The notes under the pieces: model-generated
Seen by the model: the letters and a program-made list of their open reading frames with translations, nothing else
What the model was told of the DNA's origin: nothing
Database searches by the model: none
Assembly: GCA_900557175.1 (NCBI GenBank)
Contig: USSL01000021.1
Location: 1-14,812, forward strand
DNA: 14,812 nucleotides
Source: an uncultured Eubacteriales bacterium
GTDB taxonomy: Bacteria; Bacillota; Clostridia; Lachnospirales; Lachnospiraceae
Direction: 5' to 3'
Position numbers and translations under genes: made by a program
Shown here: positions 9,196 through 14,812 of the stretch, in pieces
Layout: each line of letters opens with the position of its first letter
Position numbering within the stretch: position 1 is the stretch's first letter

Positions 9196-9224
9196 ATTTT
9201 ATCATCATTACTCATAATATACAA
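9196..9224 (-). promoter_or_regulatory. Candidate sigma-70/SigA promoter for the permease-ssnA-ygfK-hydA-xdh operon
   Basis: On the minus strand a -35-like TTGTAT (9224-9219) is separated by 17 bp from a -10-like TAAAAT (9201-9196), with an extended TGA just before the -10. The start of transcription would be near 9189, giving a leader of about 210 nt before the permease ATG. Another -10-like TATAAT lies at 9149-9144 but without a convincing -35. In DNA this A/T-rich such matches also occur by chance. Confidence 0.45.
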
Positions 9225-9233
9225 CTACTTTTT

Positions 9234-9325
9234 AAAAATTTTTTCGCAAAATGAAAAATTTTTTATCAAAAATATTTTTGTTTCTAACTCGATACAAAAA
9301 TTTTTTAGGTAAAAACAATTTTTTT
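9234..9325. repeat. Cluster of A5T6-type tracts (possible curved DNA, UP element or operator)
   Basis: AAAAATTTTTT occurs at 9234-9244, 9254-9264 and 9296-9306. Variants lie at 9268-9279 (AAAAATATTTTT) and 9311-9325 (AAAAACAATTTTTTT), and AAAAAATTTTTT lies further away at 9107-9118. Centres of the three perfect copies are about 20 and 42 bp apart, near multiples of the helical repeat, which is the arrangement expected to give intrinsic curvature. The cluster sits between the two candidate promoters and upstream of the -35 of the plus-strand promoter, where an UP element would be placed. Confidence 0.55.
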
Positions 9326-9336
9326 GTATTTTTCTA

Positions 9337-9364
9337 TTGCATTTCTAAAATTTTATGCTATGAT
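9337..9364 (+). promoter_or_regulatory. Candidate promoter for the regulator-dpaL-ygeY-ygeW-ridA-carbamate kinase operon
   Basis: TTGCAT (9337-9342) and TATGAT (9359-9364) are 16 bp apart, and TG at 9356-9357 makes an extended -10 (TGCTATGAT). Transcription would start near 9371, leaving a leader of about 40 nt before the regulator ATG at 9411. A/T tracts directly upstream could act as an UP element. The position is well suited for control by the regulator itself. Confidence 0.55.
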
Positions 9365-9394
9365 GAGTTTAGAGAGACCAAGAAAGGTTCCTGC

Positions 9395-9403
9395 AAAGGA
9401 GGT
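9395..9403 (+). promoter_or_regulatory. Strong ribosome binding site that fixes the regulator start
   Basis: AAAGGAGGT lies 7 bases before ATG 9411, an almost perfect anti-16S match. It decides for this start over the in-frame ATG at 9324, which lies upstream of the candidate promoter and has no ribosome site. Confidence 0.85.
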
Positions 9404-9410
9404 ACAATTT

Positions 9411-10055
9411 ATGACAGATTACACATTGACAACATTGAAACAGATTGCCTCGGCAATCGCGGCACATTTCGGAGACAACTGTGAGGTTCTGATCCACGAC
9501 CTTCATAATGAAAACTCAGTCGTTTTTATCGTGAACGGTCACGTCACAAAGCGAAAGGTCGGCGACGGTCCGTCCGGCGCCGTATTAAATGCCATCAAGC
9601 ACAGTGACGGTCATTTGTCTGATAAGCTTTCTTATCTGACACGCACAGAAGATGGAAGAATTTTAAAATCAAGTACCATTTATATTCATGATGAAAATCA
9701 TACACCGCGATATATTCTTTCCATTAATTTTGACATCACAAACCTTCTCGCTTTTGAGAACAGTATACGCAGTCTTGTTTCCTGCACTTCCCCTGAAGAC
9801 AAGGAGGAAAATGGAAAGGGCGCTCCGAAGATTATTACGCCCGATGTCAACAATCTTTTAGACCAGCTGATTGAACAATCGGTCGCACTTGTCGGTGTAC
9901 CCGTACCTCTGATGACAAAAGAGGAAAAAATCAAAGCAATTAATTTTCTCAATGATGCAGGTGCCTTTCTGATTACAAAATCCGGCGACAAAGTCGCAAA
10001 GTACTTCGGTATTTCCAAGTACACCCTCTACAGTTATGTAGATATTAACAAATAG
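9411..10055 (+). CDS. YheO/DauR-like PAS and helix-turn-helix transcriptional regulator
   Basis: A 214-residue cytoplasmic DNA-binding protein. Residues about 6-120 match the YheO-like PAS domain, including the conserved GDGPSG at 51-56. After a charged linker (about 128-140), residues about 165-214 form a DauR-type helix-turn-helix, seen as EEKIKAINFL followed by DKVAKYFGISKYTLYSYV. The same architecture occurs in DauR, the D-arginine utilisation regulator. The gene is first in the plus-strand block, 30 bp ahead of dpaL and facing away from the permease, so it probably controls both blocks and its own transcription in response to a purine or pathway intermediate. Ligand and sign of control (activator or repressor) cannot be read from sequence. 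Confidence 0.88.
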   Translation: MTDYTLTTLKQIASAIAAHFGDNCEVLIHDLHNENSVVFIVNGHVTKRKVGDGPSGAVLNAIKHSDGHLSDKLSYLTRTEDGRILKSSTIYIHDENHTPRYILSINFDITNLLAFENSIRSLVSCTSPEDKEENGKGAPKIITPDVNNLLDQLIEQSVALVGVPVPLMTKEEKIKAINFLNDAGAFLITKSGDKVAKYFGISKYTLYSYVDINK

Positions 10056-10085
10056 TCGTGTATTTTTAATAAGGAGGAGAAAATC

Positions 10086-11321
10086 ATGGCAGCAGAGATT
10101 AAATGGACTCTGAATCACATTGCAAAAAGCGATGACAAACAGGTTGAAAATATGTCAGTTGAAGAAATGCAGAAAGCAGGCAGCTTTCACAGAAGCTTCC
10201 CTCAGTACGCAGTGACGCCGCTGACGCCGCTTTCAAATCTTGCAAAGCATCTCGGATTAAAACGTCTTTATGTAAAAGACGAATCCTACCGTTTTGGCTT
10301 AAATGCATTTAAAGTATTGGGCGGTTCATACGCCATCGCAAGATATATCGCACAGCAGCTCGGCAGAGATGTCAGCGAGATGTCCTACGATGTACTGACA
10401 TCCGATAAATTAAGGGAGGAATTCGGACAGGCAACATTCTTTACGGCAACCGACGGCAATCACGGCCGCGGCGTTGCATGGGCAGCCAACAAATTAGGAC
10501 AGAAATGTGTTGTAAGAATGCCGAAAGGCACAACAAAAACCCGTCTCGATAATATTGCCAGAGAAAATGCCACAGTCACTATTGAAGATTTAAACTATGA
10601 TGAATGTGTACGCCTTGCAGCCAAAGAAGCTGAGGCAACCGAGCACGGCATTATGGTTCAGGACACTGCATGGGAAGGTTATGAAGAAATCCCTACATGG
10701 ATTATGCAGGGCTACGGCACACTTGCCACAGAAGCTGACAAGCAGCTTGAAGAAGACGGCAGCCGTCCGACACACATCTTTATTCAGGCCGGCGTCGGCT
10801 CACTTGCAGGCGCAGTCATCGGCTACTTTGCAAACCGTTTTAAAGAAAATCCGCCGAAGATGGTTGTTGTTGAAGCCAATGCGGCAGACTGCCTCTACCG
10901 CTCCGCAATGCAGGAGGACGGCAGCCGCGTCGATGTAACAGGCGACATGCTGACAATCATGGCAGGGCTTGCCTGCGGCGAAGCAAATACAGTTTCATGG
11001 GATATTTTAAGAAACCATGCAGACGCTTTTGTTTCCTGCCCTGACTGGGTAAGCGCCAACGGCACACGTATTTACGGTTCACCGCTTCGCGGCGACAAAC
11101 AGGTGATTTCCGGCGAATCCGGTTCCGTCACACTCGGACTTGTTCATGCCATTATGACACGTCCGGAATACAAAGACCTTAAGGAAGCACTTGAACTTGA
11201 TGAAAACTCAGAAGTTCTGCTCGTTTCATCTGAGGGCGATACAGATCCTGACCGCTATCATGAAATTACATGGGAAGGCTTATGCGGCTCTGACAAAGAA
11301 CCGTTTGCTGATATTAAATAA
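10086..11321 (+). CDS. dpaL: 2,3-Diaminopropionate ammonia-lyase
   Basis: PLP enzyme (fold type II; E. coli name ygeX) that converts 2,3-diaminopropionate into pyruvate and two ammonia through 2-aminoacrylate. It has 411 residues, the usual length. The Schiff-base lysine is K76 in NAFKVLGG. D123 (TDGNHG) and D193 (QDTAWEGY) match the two catalytic aspartates known in the E. coli enzyme (D120, D189). The PLP phosphate loop is GVGSLAG at 236-242. The start has an AAGGAGGAG site. It follows the regulator by 30 bp and precedes ygeY by 38 bp. In this cluster it is the best candidate for the step feeding purine carbon into central metabolism as pyruvate; that diaminopropionate arises from the purine ring is inference. 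The ridA gene downstream fits its enamine product. Confidence 0.95.
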   Translation: MAAEIKWTLNHIAKSDDKQVENMSVEEMQKAGSFHRSFPQYAVTPLTPLSNLAKHLGLKRLYVKDESYRFGLNAFKVLGGSYAIARYIAQQLGRDVSEMSYDVLTSDKLREEFGQATFFTATDGNHGRGVAWAANKLGQKCVVRMPKGTTKTRLDNIARENATVTIEDLNYDECVRLAAKEAEATEHGIMVQDTAWEGYEEIPTWIMQGYGTLATEADKQLEEDGSRPTHIFIQAGVGSLAGAVIGYFANRFKENPPKMVVVEANAADCLYRSAMQEDGSRVDVTGDMLTIMAGLACGEANTVSWDILRNHADAFVSCPDWVSANGTRIYGSPLRGDKQVISGESGSVTLGLVHAIMTRPEYKDLKEALELDENSEVLLVSSEGDTDPDRYHEITWEGLCGSDKEPFADIK

Positions 11322-11359
11322 AAAACTGATAATGTATTTATTTTAAGGAGGAATTATTC

Positions 11360-12673
11360 ATGCCAGACTACAACAAAATTAAGGAAGCCGCACAGGGCTA
11401 CGAAAAAGAAATGACAGCATTCTTACGTGCTATCGTTAAGAATCCGGGCGAAAGCTGTGATGAGAAAGCCCACATTGACACAATCGCCGCTGAGATGAAA
11501 AAAGTCGGATTTGACGAAGTTGTAATTGACCCTCAGGGCAATGTCATCGGTTACATGGGCACAGGCGATAAGATTATCGCTTACGACGCACATATCGACA
11601 CTGTTGGTATCGGTAATATTGAAAACTGGACTTTTGATCCGTATGAAGGCTATGAGACAGAGACAGAAATCGGCGGCCGCGGTGTTTCCGACCAGTGCGG
11701 CGGTATCGTATCTTCCGTATACGGCGCTAAAATCATGAAAGACTTAAATCTTATTCCTGAAGGCTGCAAGATTATGGTTGTCGGCACAGTTCAGGAGGAG
11801 GACTGCGACGGTCTTTGCTGGCAGTATATTATTAACGAAGACAAAATCCGTCCGGAATTTGTTGTCTCAACAGAGCCTACAGACGGCGGCATTTACAGAG
11901 GCCAGAGAGGCCGTATGGAAATCCGCATCGACGTTAAAGGTGTTTCCTGCCACGGTTCAGCACCTGAGCGCGGCGACAATGCAATCTACAAGATGGCTGA
12001 TATCCTGCAGGATGTCCGTGCACTGAACGAAAACGATGCCGAAGAGACAACTGAAATCAAAGGACTCGTAAAAATGCTGGATGAAACATATAATCCGGAA
12101 TGGGAAGAAGCAAGATTCTTAGGACGGGGTACCATCACAACTTCTGAGATTTTCTTCACTTCTCCAAGCCGCTGTGCGGTTGCAGACTCCTGCTCTGTTT
12201 CTCTGGATCGCCGTATGACTGCCGGAGAGACATGGGAAAGCTGTCTGGATGAGATCCGTGCACTTCCAAGCGTACAGAAATATGGGGAGGATGTAACGGT
12301 TTCCATGTACAACTATGACAGACCATCCTATACCGGACTGGTATATCCGATCGAATGCTACTTCCCGACCTGGGTCATTCCAAAAGACCACAAAGTCACA
12401 AAAGCTCTGGAAGAAGCCTACAAGGGACTTTACGGAGAAGAAAGGATTGGAACACCAGAGACTGCTAAGATGAGAAAAGCCCGCCCACTGACTGACAAAT
12501 GGACGTTCTCTACAAACGGCGTTTCCATCATGGGACGAAACGGCATTCCTTGTATCGGATTTGGTCCTGGAGCAGAAGCACAGGCTCATGCACCAAATGA
12601 AAAGACCTGGAAGGCAGACCTGGTAGTATGTGCCGCTGTTTACGCTGCACTGCCGACTTTATATTGTAAATAA
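11360..12673 (+). CDS. ygeY: YgeY-type M20 metallohydrolase (putative selenium metabolism hydrolase)
   Basis: Cytoplasmic zinc-dependent amidohydrolase of the ArgE/DapE/M20 fold, 437 residues. Metal and catalytic residues are in place: H78 and D80 (YDAHID), D111 (SDQCGG), E146/E147 (VQEED), E172 (STEPTDGG) and H410 (AQAHAPNE). It probably hydrolyses an acyl, formyl or carbamoyl amide on a diaminopropionate-like intermediate just before DpaL; the substrate is not established. The AAGGAGGA site is followed by ATG at 11360. The gene shows an internal change of codon style: up to about 12110 glycine is mainly GGC/GGT and proline CCG/CCT, while from about 12120 GGA and CCA prevail and continue so into ygeW. 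The reading frame is intact across the change, which falls near residue 250-255. Confidence 0.93.
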   Translation: MPDYNKIKEAAQGYEKEMTAFLRAIVKNPGESCDEKAHIDTIAAEMKKVGFDEVVIDPQGNVIGYMGTGDKIIAYDAHIDTVGIGNIENWTFDPYEGYETETEIGGRGVSDQCGGIVSSVYGAKIMKDLNLIPEGCKIMVVGTVQEEDCDGLCWQYIINEDKIRPEFVVSTEPTDGGIYRGQRGRMEIRIDVKGVSCHGSAPERGDNAIYKMADILQDVRALNENDAEETTEIKGLVKMLDETYNPEWEEARFLGRGTITTSEIFFTSPSRCAVADSCSVSLDRRMTAGETWESCLDEIRALPSVQKYGEDVTVSMYNYDRPSYTGLVYPIECYFPTWVIPKDHKVTKALEEAYKGLYGEERIGTPETAKMRKARPLTDKWTFSTNGVSIMGRNGIPCIGFGPGAEAQAHAPNEKTWKADLVVCAAVYAALPTLYCK

Positions 12674-12698
12674 ACTTTCAAAATAACAAGAAACACAA

Positions 12699-12711
12699 CA
12701 GGCACAGCCTG
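12699..12711 (+). other. Small hairpin in the ygeY-ygeW gap
   Basis: CAGGC and GCCTG flank a three-base loop in the 59 bp gap. The stem is only 5 bp and no T run follows, so it is not a terminator. It lies just before the GGAGGA site of ygeW and might slightly affect its translation. Confidence 0.25.
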
Positions 12712-12732
12712 AGTATATGGAGGAATCACACT

Positions 12733-13926
12733 ATGAAAACATTACAGGATTACATCGATAAACTGAACGCACTCAACTTCAAAGACATGTACAACTCTGA
12801 CTTTTTCCTGACCTGGGAAAAAACAGACGACGAACTGGAAGCAGTATTTACACTGGCAGGCGCACTCCGTTTTATGAGAGAAAACAACATCTCCACAAAA
12901 GTATTTGAAAGCGGACTCGGAATCTCTTTATTCCGTGACAATTCCACACGTACCCGCTTCTCATTTGCTTCCGCATGTAACCTGCTCGGACTTGAGGTGC
13001 AGGATCTGGATGAAGGAAAATCGCAGATTGCGCATGGTGAGACGGTTCGTGAGACAGCCAACATGATTTCTTTCATGGCAGATGTCATCGGAATCCGTGA
13101 TGATATGTACATCGGAAAAGGAAATGCTTATATGCACGAAGTCGTAGATGCTGTGACAGAAGGACACAAAGACGGGATTCTTCAGCAGAAACCGACACTT
13201 GTCAACCTGCAGTGCGACATCGACCATCCGACACAGGCAATGGCCGATATGCTGCACATCATCCATGAATTCGGCGGTGTCGAGAATCTGAAAGGCAAGA
13301 AGATCGCCATGTCCTGGGCATACTCTCCTTCCTACGGAAAACCGCTCTCTGTTCCACAGGGTGTGATCGGACTGATGACACGTTTTGGAATGGACGTTGT
13401 ACTGGCACATCCGGAAGGATATGAAGTCTTCCCGGAAGTGGAGGCTGTTGCTGCCGAAAATGCGAAAAAATCCGGCGGTTCTTTCACAAAGACCAACAAT
13501 ATGGCAGAAGCTTTCAAAGATGCCGACATCGTTTATCCAAAGAGCTGGGCGCCGTTTGCTGCCATGGAAAAACGTACTGAATTATATGGAAACGGTGACT
13601 TTGCGGGAATCGATGCTCTGGAAAAAGAACTTCTGGAACAGAACGCACAGCACAAAGACTGGGCTTGTACAGAAGAACTGATGAAGACGACCAAAGACGG
13701 TAACGCGCTCTACCTGCACTGTCTGCCTGCAGATATCACAGGTGTCAGCTGCGAATCCGGTGAAGTCGATGCCAGCGTATTCGACCGCTACAGAACACCA
13801 CTTTATAAAGAAGCCAGCTACAAACCGTATATCATCGCAGCCATGATCTTTCTTGCAAAATTTGCAGATCCTGCTGATATCTTAAAGAAGCTGGAAGAGA
13901 AATCCACACCTAGAGTTTTTGAGTAA
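12733..13926 (+). CDS. ygeW: YgeW-type transcarbamylase (knotted aspartate/ornithine carbamoyltransferase family)
   Basis: A 397-residue carbamoyltransferase-fold enzyme. The carbamoyl-phosphate motif STRTR is at 71-75 (in FRDNSTRTRF), HPTQ at 165-168 and HCLP at 329-332, so the phosphate-side chemistry looks intact. The amino-acid side does not look like ornithine or aspartate carbamoyltransferase. E. coli YgeW has a known crystal structure and was called an unknown transcarbamylase because it did not use the standard substrates. With carbamate kinase two genes downstream, the likely direction is phosphorolysis of a ureido/carbamoyl compound from the purine ring, giving carbamoyl phosphate and an amine, possibly diaminopropionate or a precursor; this is inference. 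GGAGGA precedes the ATG. Codons prefer GGA and CTG, unlike dpaL and the first part of ygeY. Confidence 0.93.
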   Translation: MKTLQDYIDKLNALNFKDMYNSDFFLTWEKTDDELEAVFTLAGALRFMRENNISTKVFESGLGISLFRDNSTRTRFSFASACNLLGLEVQDLDEGKSQIAHGETVRETANMISFMADVIGIRDDMYIGKGNAYMHEVVDAVTEGHKDGILQQKPTLVNLQCDIDHPTQAMADMLHIIHEFGGVENLKGKKIAMSWAYSPSYGKPLSVPQGVIGLMTRFGMDVVLAHPEGYEVFPEVEAVAAENAKKSGGSFTKTNNMAEAFKDADIVYPKSWAPFAAMEKRTELYGNGDFAGIDALEKELLEQNAQHKDWACTEELMKTTKDGNALYLHCLPADITGVSCESGEVDASVFDRYRTPLYKEASYKPYIIAAMIFLAKFADPADILKKLEEKSTPRVFE

Positions 13927-13983
13927 AACCTGTTATACTAGAACACGATACGAAATGGATTATATTCAAGGAGGGACTAAGCT

Positions 13984-14367
13984 ATGCTAAAATATGTAGA
14001 AACCAAAAATGCACCGGCAGCAATCGGACCTTATTCTCAGGGAATCGTCTGCAGCGGACTTGCATTTTTCTCCGGTCAGATTCCACTTTCTCCAGAAACA
14101 GGAGAAGTTGTCGGAACGACGATCGAGGAACAGACCGAACAGGTCATGAAAAATGTAGCCGCACTGCTTGAAAGCCAGAACGCTTCCTTTACCGACGTCG
14201 TAAAAACAACCTGCTTCCTTGCAGATATGAAAGACTTTGCTGCATTCAATGAAATCTATGCAAAATATTTTACAGGCAAACCGGCGCGATCCTGCGTTGC
14301 TGTAAAAGATCTGCCAAAAGGAGTTTTATGTGAGGTAGAAACAATCGCATCAATCAGGGAGGAATAG
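13984..14367 (+). CDS. ridA: RidA family reactive intermediate deaminase
   Basis: A 127-residue YjgF/YER057c/UK114 protein, full length. It hydrolyses enamine/imine intermediates such as 2-aminoacrylate to the keto acid and ammonia, protecting PLP enzymes. Family residues are visible: Y17 (GPYSQG), R102 (KPARSCVAV) and E118 (LCEVETIA), which match the active-site Tyr, Arg and Glu. An AAGGAGGG site precedes ATG 13984, 57 bp after ygeW, and only two bases separate its stop from the carbamate kinase start, so the last two genes are translationally close. In this operon it most simply serves DpaL, which makes 2-aminoacrylate; hydrolysis of another imine from purine breakdown is also possible. Confidence 0.94.
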   Translation: MLKYVETKNAPAAIGPYSQGIVCSGLAFFSGQIPLSPETGEVVGTTIEEQTEQVMKNVAALLESQNASFTDVVKTTCFLADMKDFAAFNEIYAKYFTGKPARSCVAVKDLPKGVLCEVETIASIREE

Positions 14368-14369
14368 AT

Positions 14370-14812
14370 ATGACAAGGAAGAAACGAATTGTCATCGCCC
14401 TGGGCGGAAACGCCCTGGGCAATACCCTTCCGGAACAGATGGCAGCTGTCAAGATCACAGCGCACGCCATCGTTGATCTGATCGAGGAAGGATGTGAAGT
14501 TGTGATTGCTCATGGAAATGGCCCTCAGGTAGGAATGGTCAACAACGCAATGCTCGCCCTGACTCACGAAGATGCACACCAGCCCAATACCCCTCTTTCT
14601 GTCTGTGTTGCCATGAGCCAAGCTTATATCGGCTATGATCTGCAGAACGCTCTCCGTGAAGAGCTCTTAAATCGCAATATCACCGATATTCCTGTCGCAA
14701 CTATGATCACACAAGTACGTGTGGATGAACATGATCCAGCTTTTGCCTGTCCGTCCAAACCGATCGGACATTTTCTTACAGAAGAACAGGCAGAAGAAAT
14801 GTCGCAGAAATA
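14370..14812 (+). CDS. arcC: Carbamate kinase (C-terminus outside window)
   Basis: Amino-acid-kinase-fold enzyme that transfers phosphate from carbamoyl phosphate to ADP, yielding ATP, CO2 and ammonia. The first 147 codons are present (family about 310). The N-terminal phosphate loop IALGGNALG and the HGNGPQVG motif are clear, followed by the carbamate-kinase pattern MSQAYIGYDLQ and, near the window edge, KPIGHFLTEEQAEE. AGGGAGGA precedes ATG 14370. The gene starts two bases after the ridA stop. It could equally be labelled yqeA, the carbamate-kinase-like gene in the E. coli version of this locus. Together with YgeW it would give substrate-level ATP from the ureido carbon of purines. Confidence 0.93.
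   Translation, partial: MTRKKRIVIALGGNALGNTLPEQMAAVKITAHAIVDLIEEGCEVVIAHGNGPQVGMVNNAMLALTHEDAHQPNTPLSVCVAMSQAYIGYDLQNALREELLNRNITDIPVATMITQVRVDEHDPAFACPSKPIGHFLTEEQAEEMSQK

Larger units (their letters stand above)
8978..9410. other. Divergent regulatory region between the two operons
   Basis: A 433 bp gene-free stretch between the outward-facing permease and regulator genes. It is very A/T-rich, above all from 9100 to 9350. It holds a candidate promoter for each direction, a cluster of A5T6 tracts, and a direct repeat CATCTTC at 9053-9059 and 9063-9069 with a 10 bp period, which could be operator half-sites on one helix face. The predicted permease leader is about 210 nt long. I looked for a purine riboswitch core there and saw none. 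Short open frames in this stretch have no ribosome site or recognisable product. Confidence 0.7.

Noticed and set aside
9324..9410. N-terminal extension of the regulator from ATG 9324
   Set aside because: The extension lies partly upstream of the candidate promoter and lacks a ribosome site, while ATG 9411 has an excellent one and matches the family's N-terminus.
9251..9484. Small plus-strand open frame at the start of the regulator region
   Set aside because: It begins inside A/T tracts without a ribosome site, overlaps the regulator out of frame and resembles no known product.
13927..13983. Promoter-like TATACT before ridA
   Set aside because: No -35 element at proper spacing; ridA is more simply co-transcribed with ygeW.
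1..14812. CRISPR array, tRNA, rRNA or insertion sequence
   Set aside because: No regularly spaced repeats, tRNA-like cloverleaf, rRNA-like sequence, transposase motif or terminal inverted repeat was seen; nearly all of the window is pathway genes.

Overview
The window is an anaerobic purine (xanthine/urate) breakdown locus. It most likely comes from a gut-type Bacillota, probably a Clostridia/Lachnospiraceae member. That placement rests on AGGAGG-type ribosome binding sites before almost every gene, A/T-rich intergenic DNA beside coding DNA of moderate GC, and a gene set matching the 'selenium-linked' cluster known from Escherichia coli (xdhD, hydA, ygfK, ssnA, ygeW, ygeX/dpaL, ygeY, carbamate kinase) and from many gut anaerobes. 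Genus cannot be assigned by eye.

Layout: two gene blocks diverge from one regulatory region at about 8978-9410. The left block runs on the minus strand in this transcription order: NCS2/NAT purine permease (interrupted by a +1 frameshift), ssnA amidohydrolase, ygfK flavin/iron-sulfur oxidoreductase, hydA dihydropyrimidinase-like hydrolase, and an iron-sulfur/molybdopterin xanthine dehydrogenase whose 3' end lies outside the window. The right block runs on the plus strand: a YheO/DauR-like PAS-HTH regulator, 2,3-diaminopropionate ammonia-lyase (dpaL/ygeX), the M20 hydrolase ygeY, the carbamoyltransferase-like ygeW, ridA, and carbamate kinase (3' part outside the window). Gaps within blocks are 2-80 bp, so each block looks like one operon.

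Proposed joint action (inference; several individual reactions are not settled): the permease imports purine. The Mo-hydroxylase and YgfK adjust the oxidation state of the ring. HydA, SsnA and YgeY hydrolyse ring and amide bonds. YgeW releases a ureido or carbamoyl group as carbamoyl phosphate, which carbamate kinase uses to make ATP. DpaL turns 2,3-diaminopropionate into pyruvate and ammonia, and RidA clears the reactive 2-aminoacrylate intermediate. The cell would thus gain nitrogen, pyruvate and substrate-level ATP from purines.

Points that deserve a second look: the frameshifted permease and its unusual substrate-site residues; an abrupt change of codon style inside ygeY near 12.12 kb; phased A5T6 tracts in the divergent promoter region; ridA placed beside an enamine-generating lyase; and a xanthine dehydrogenase without a FAD domain in an operon with a flavin/Fe-S protein.
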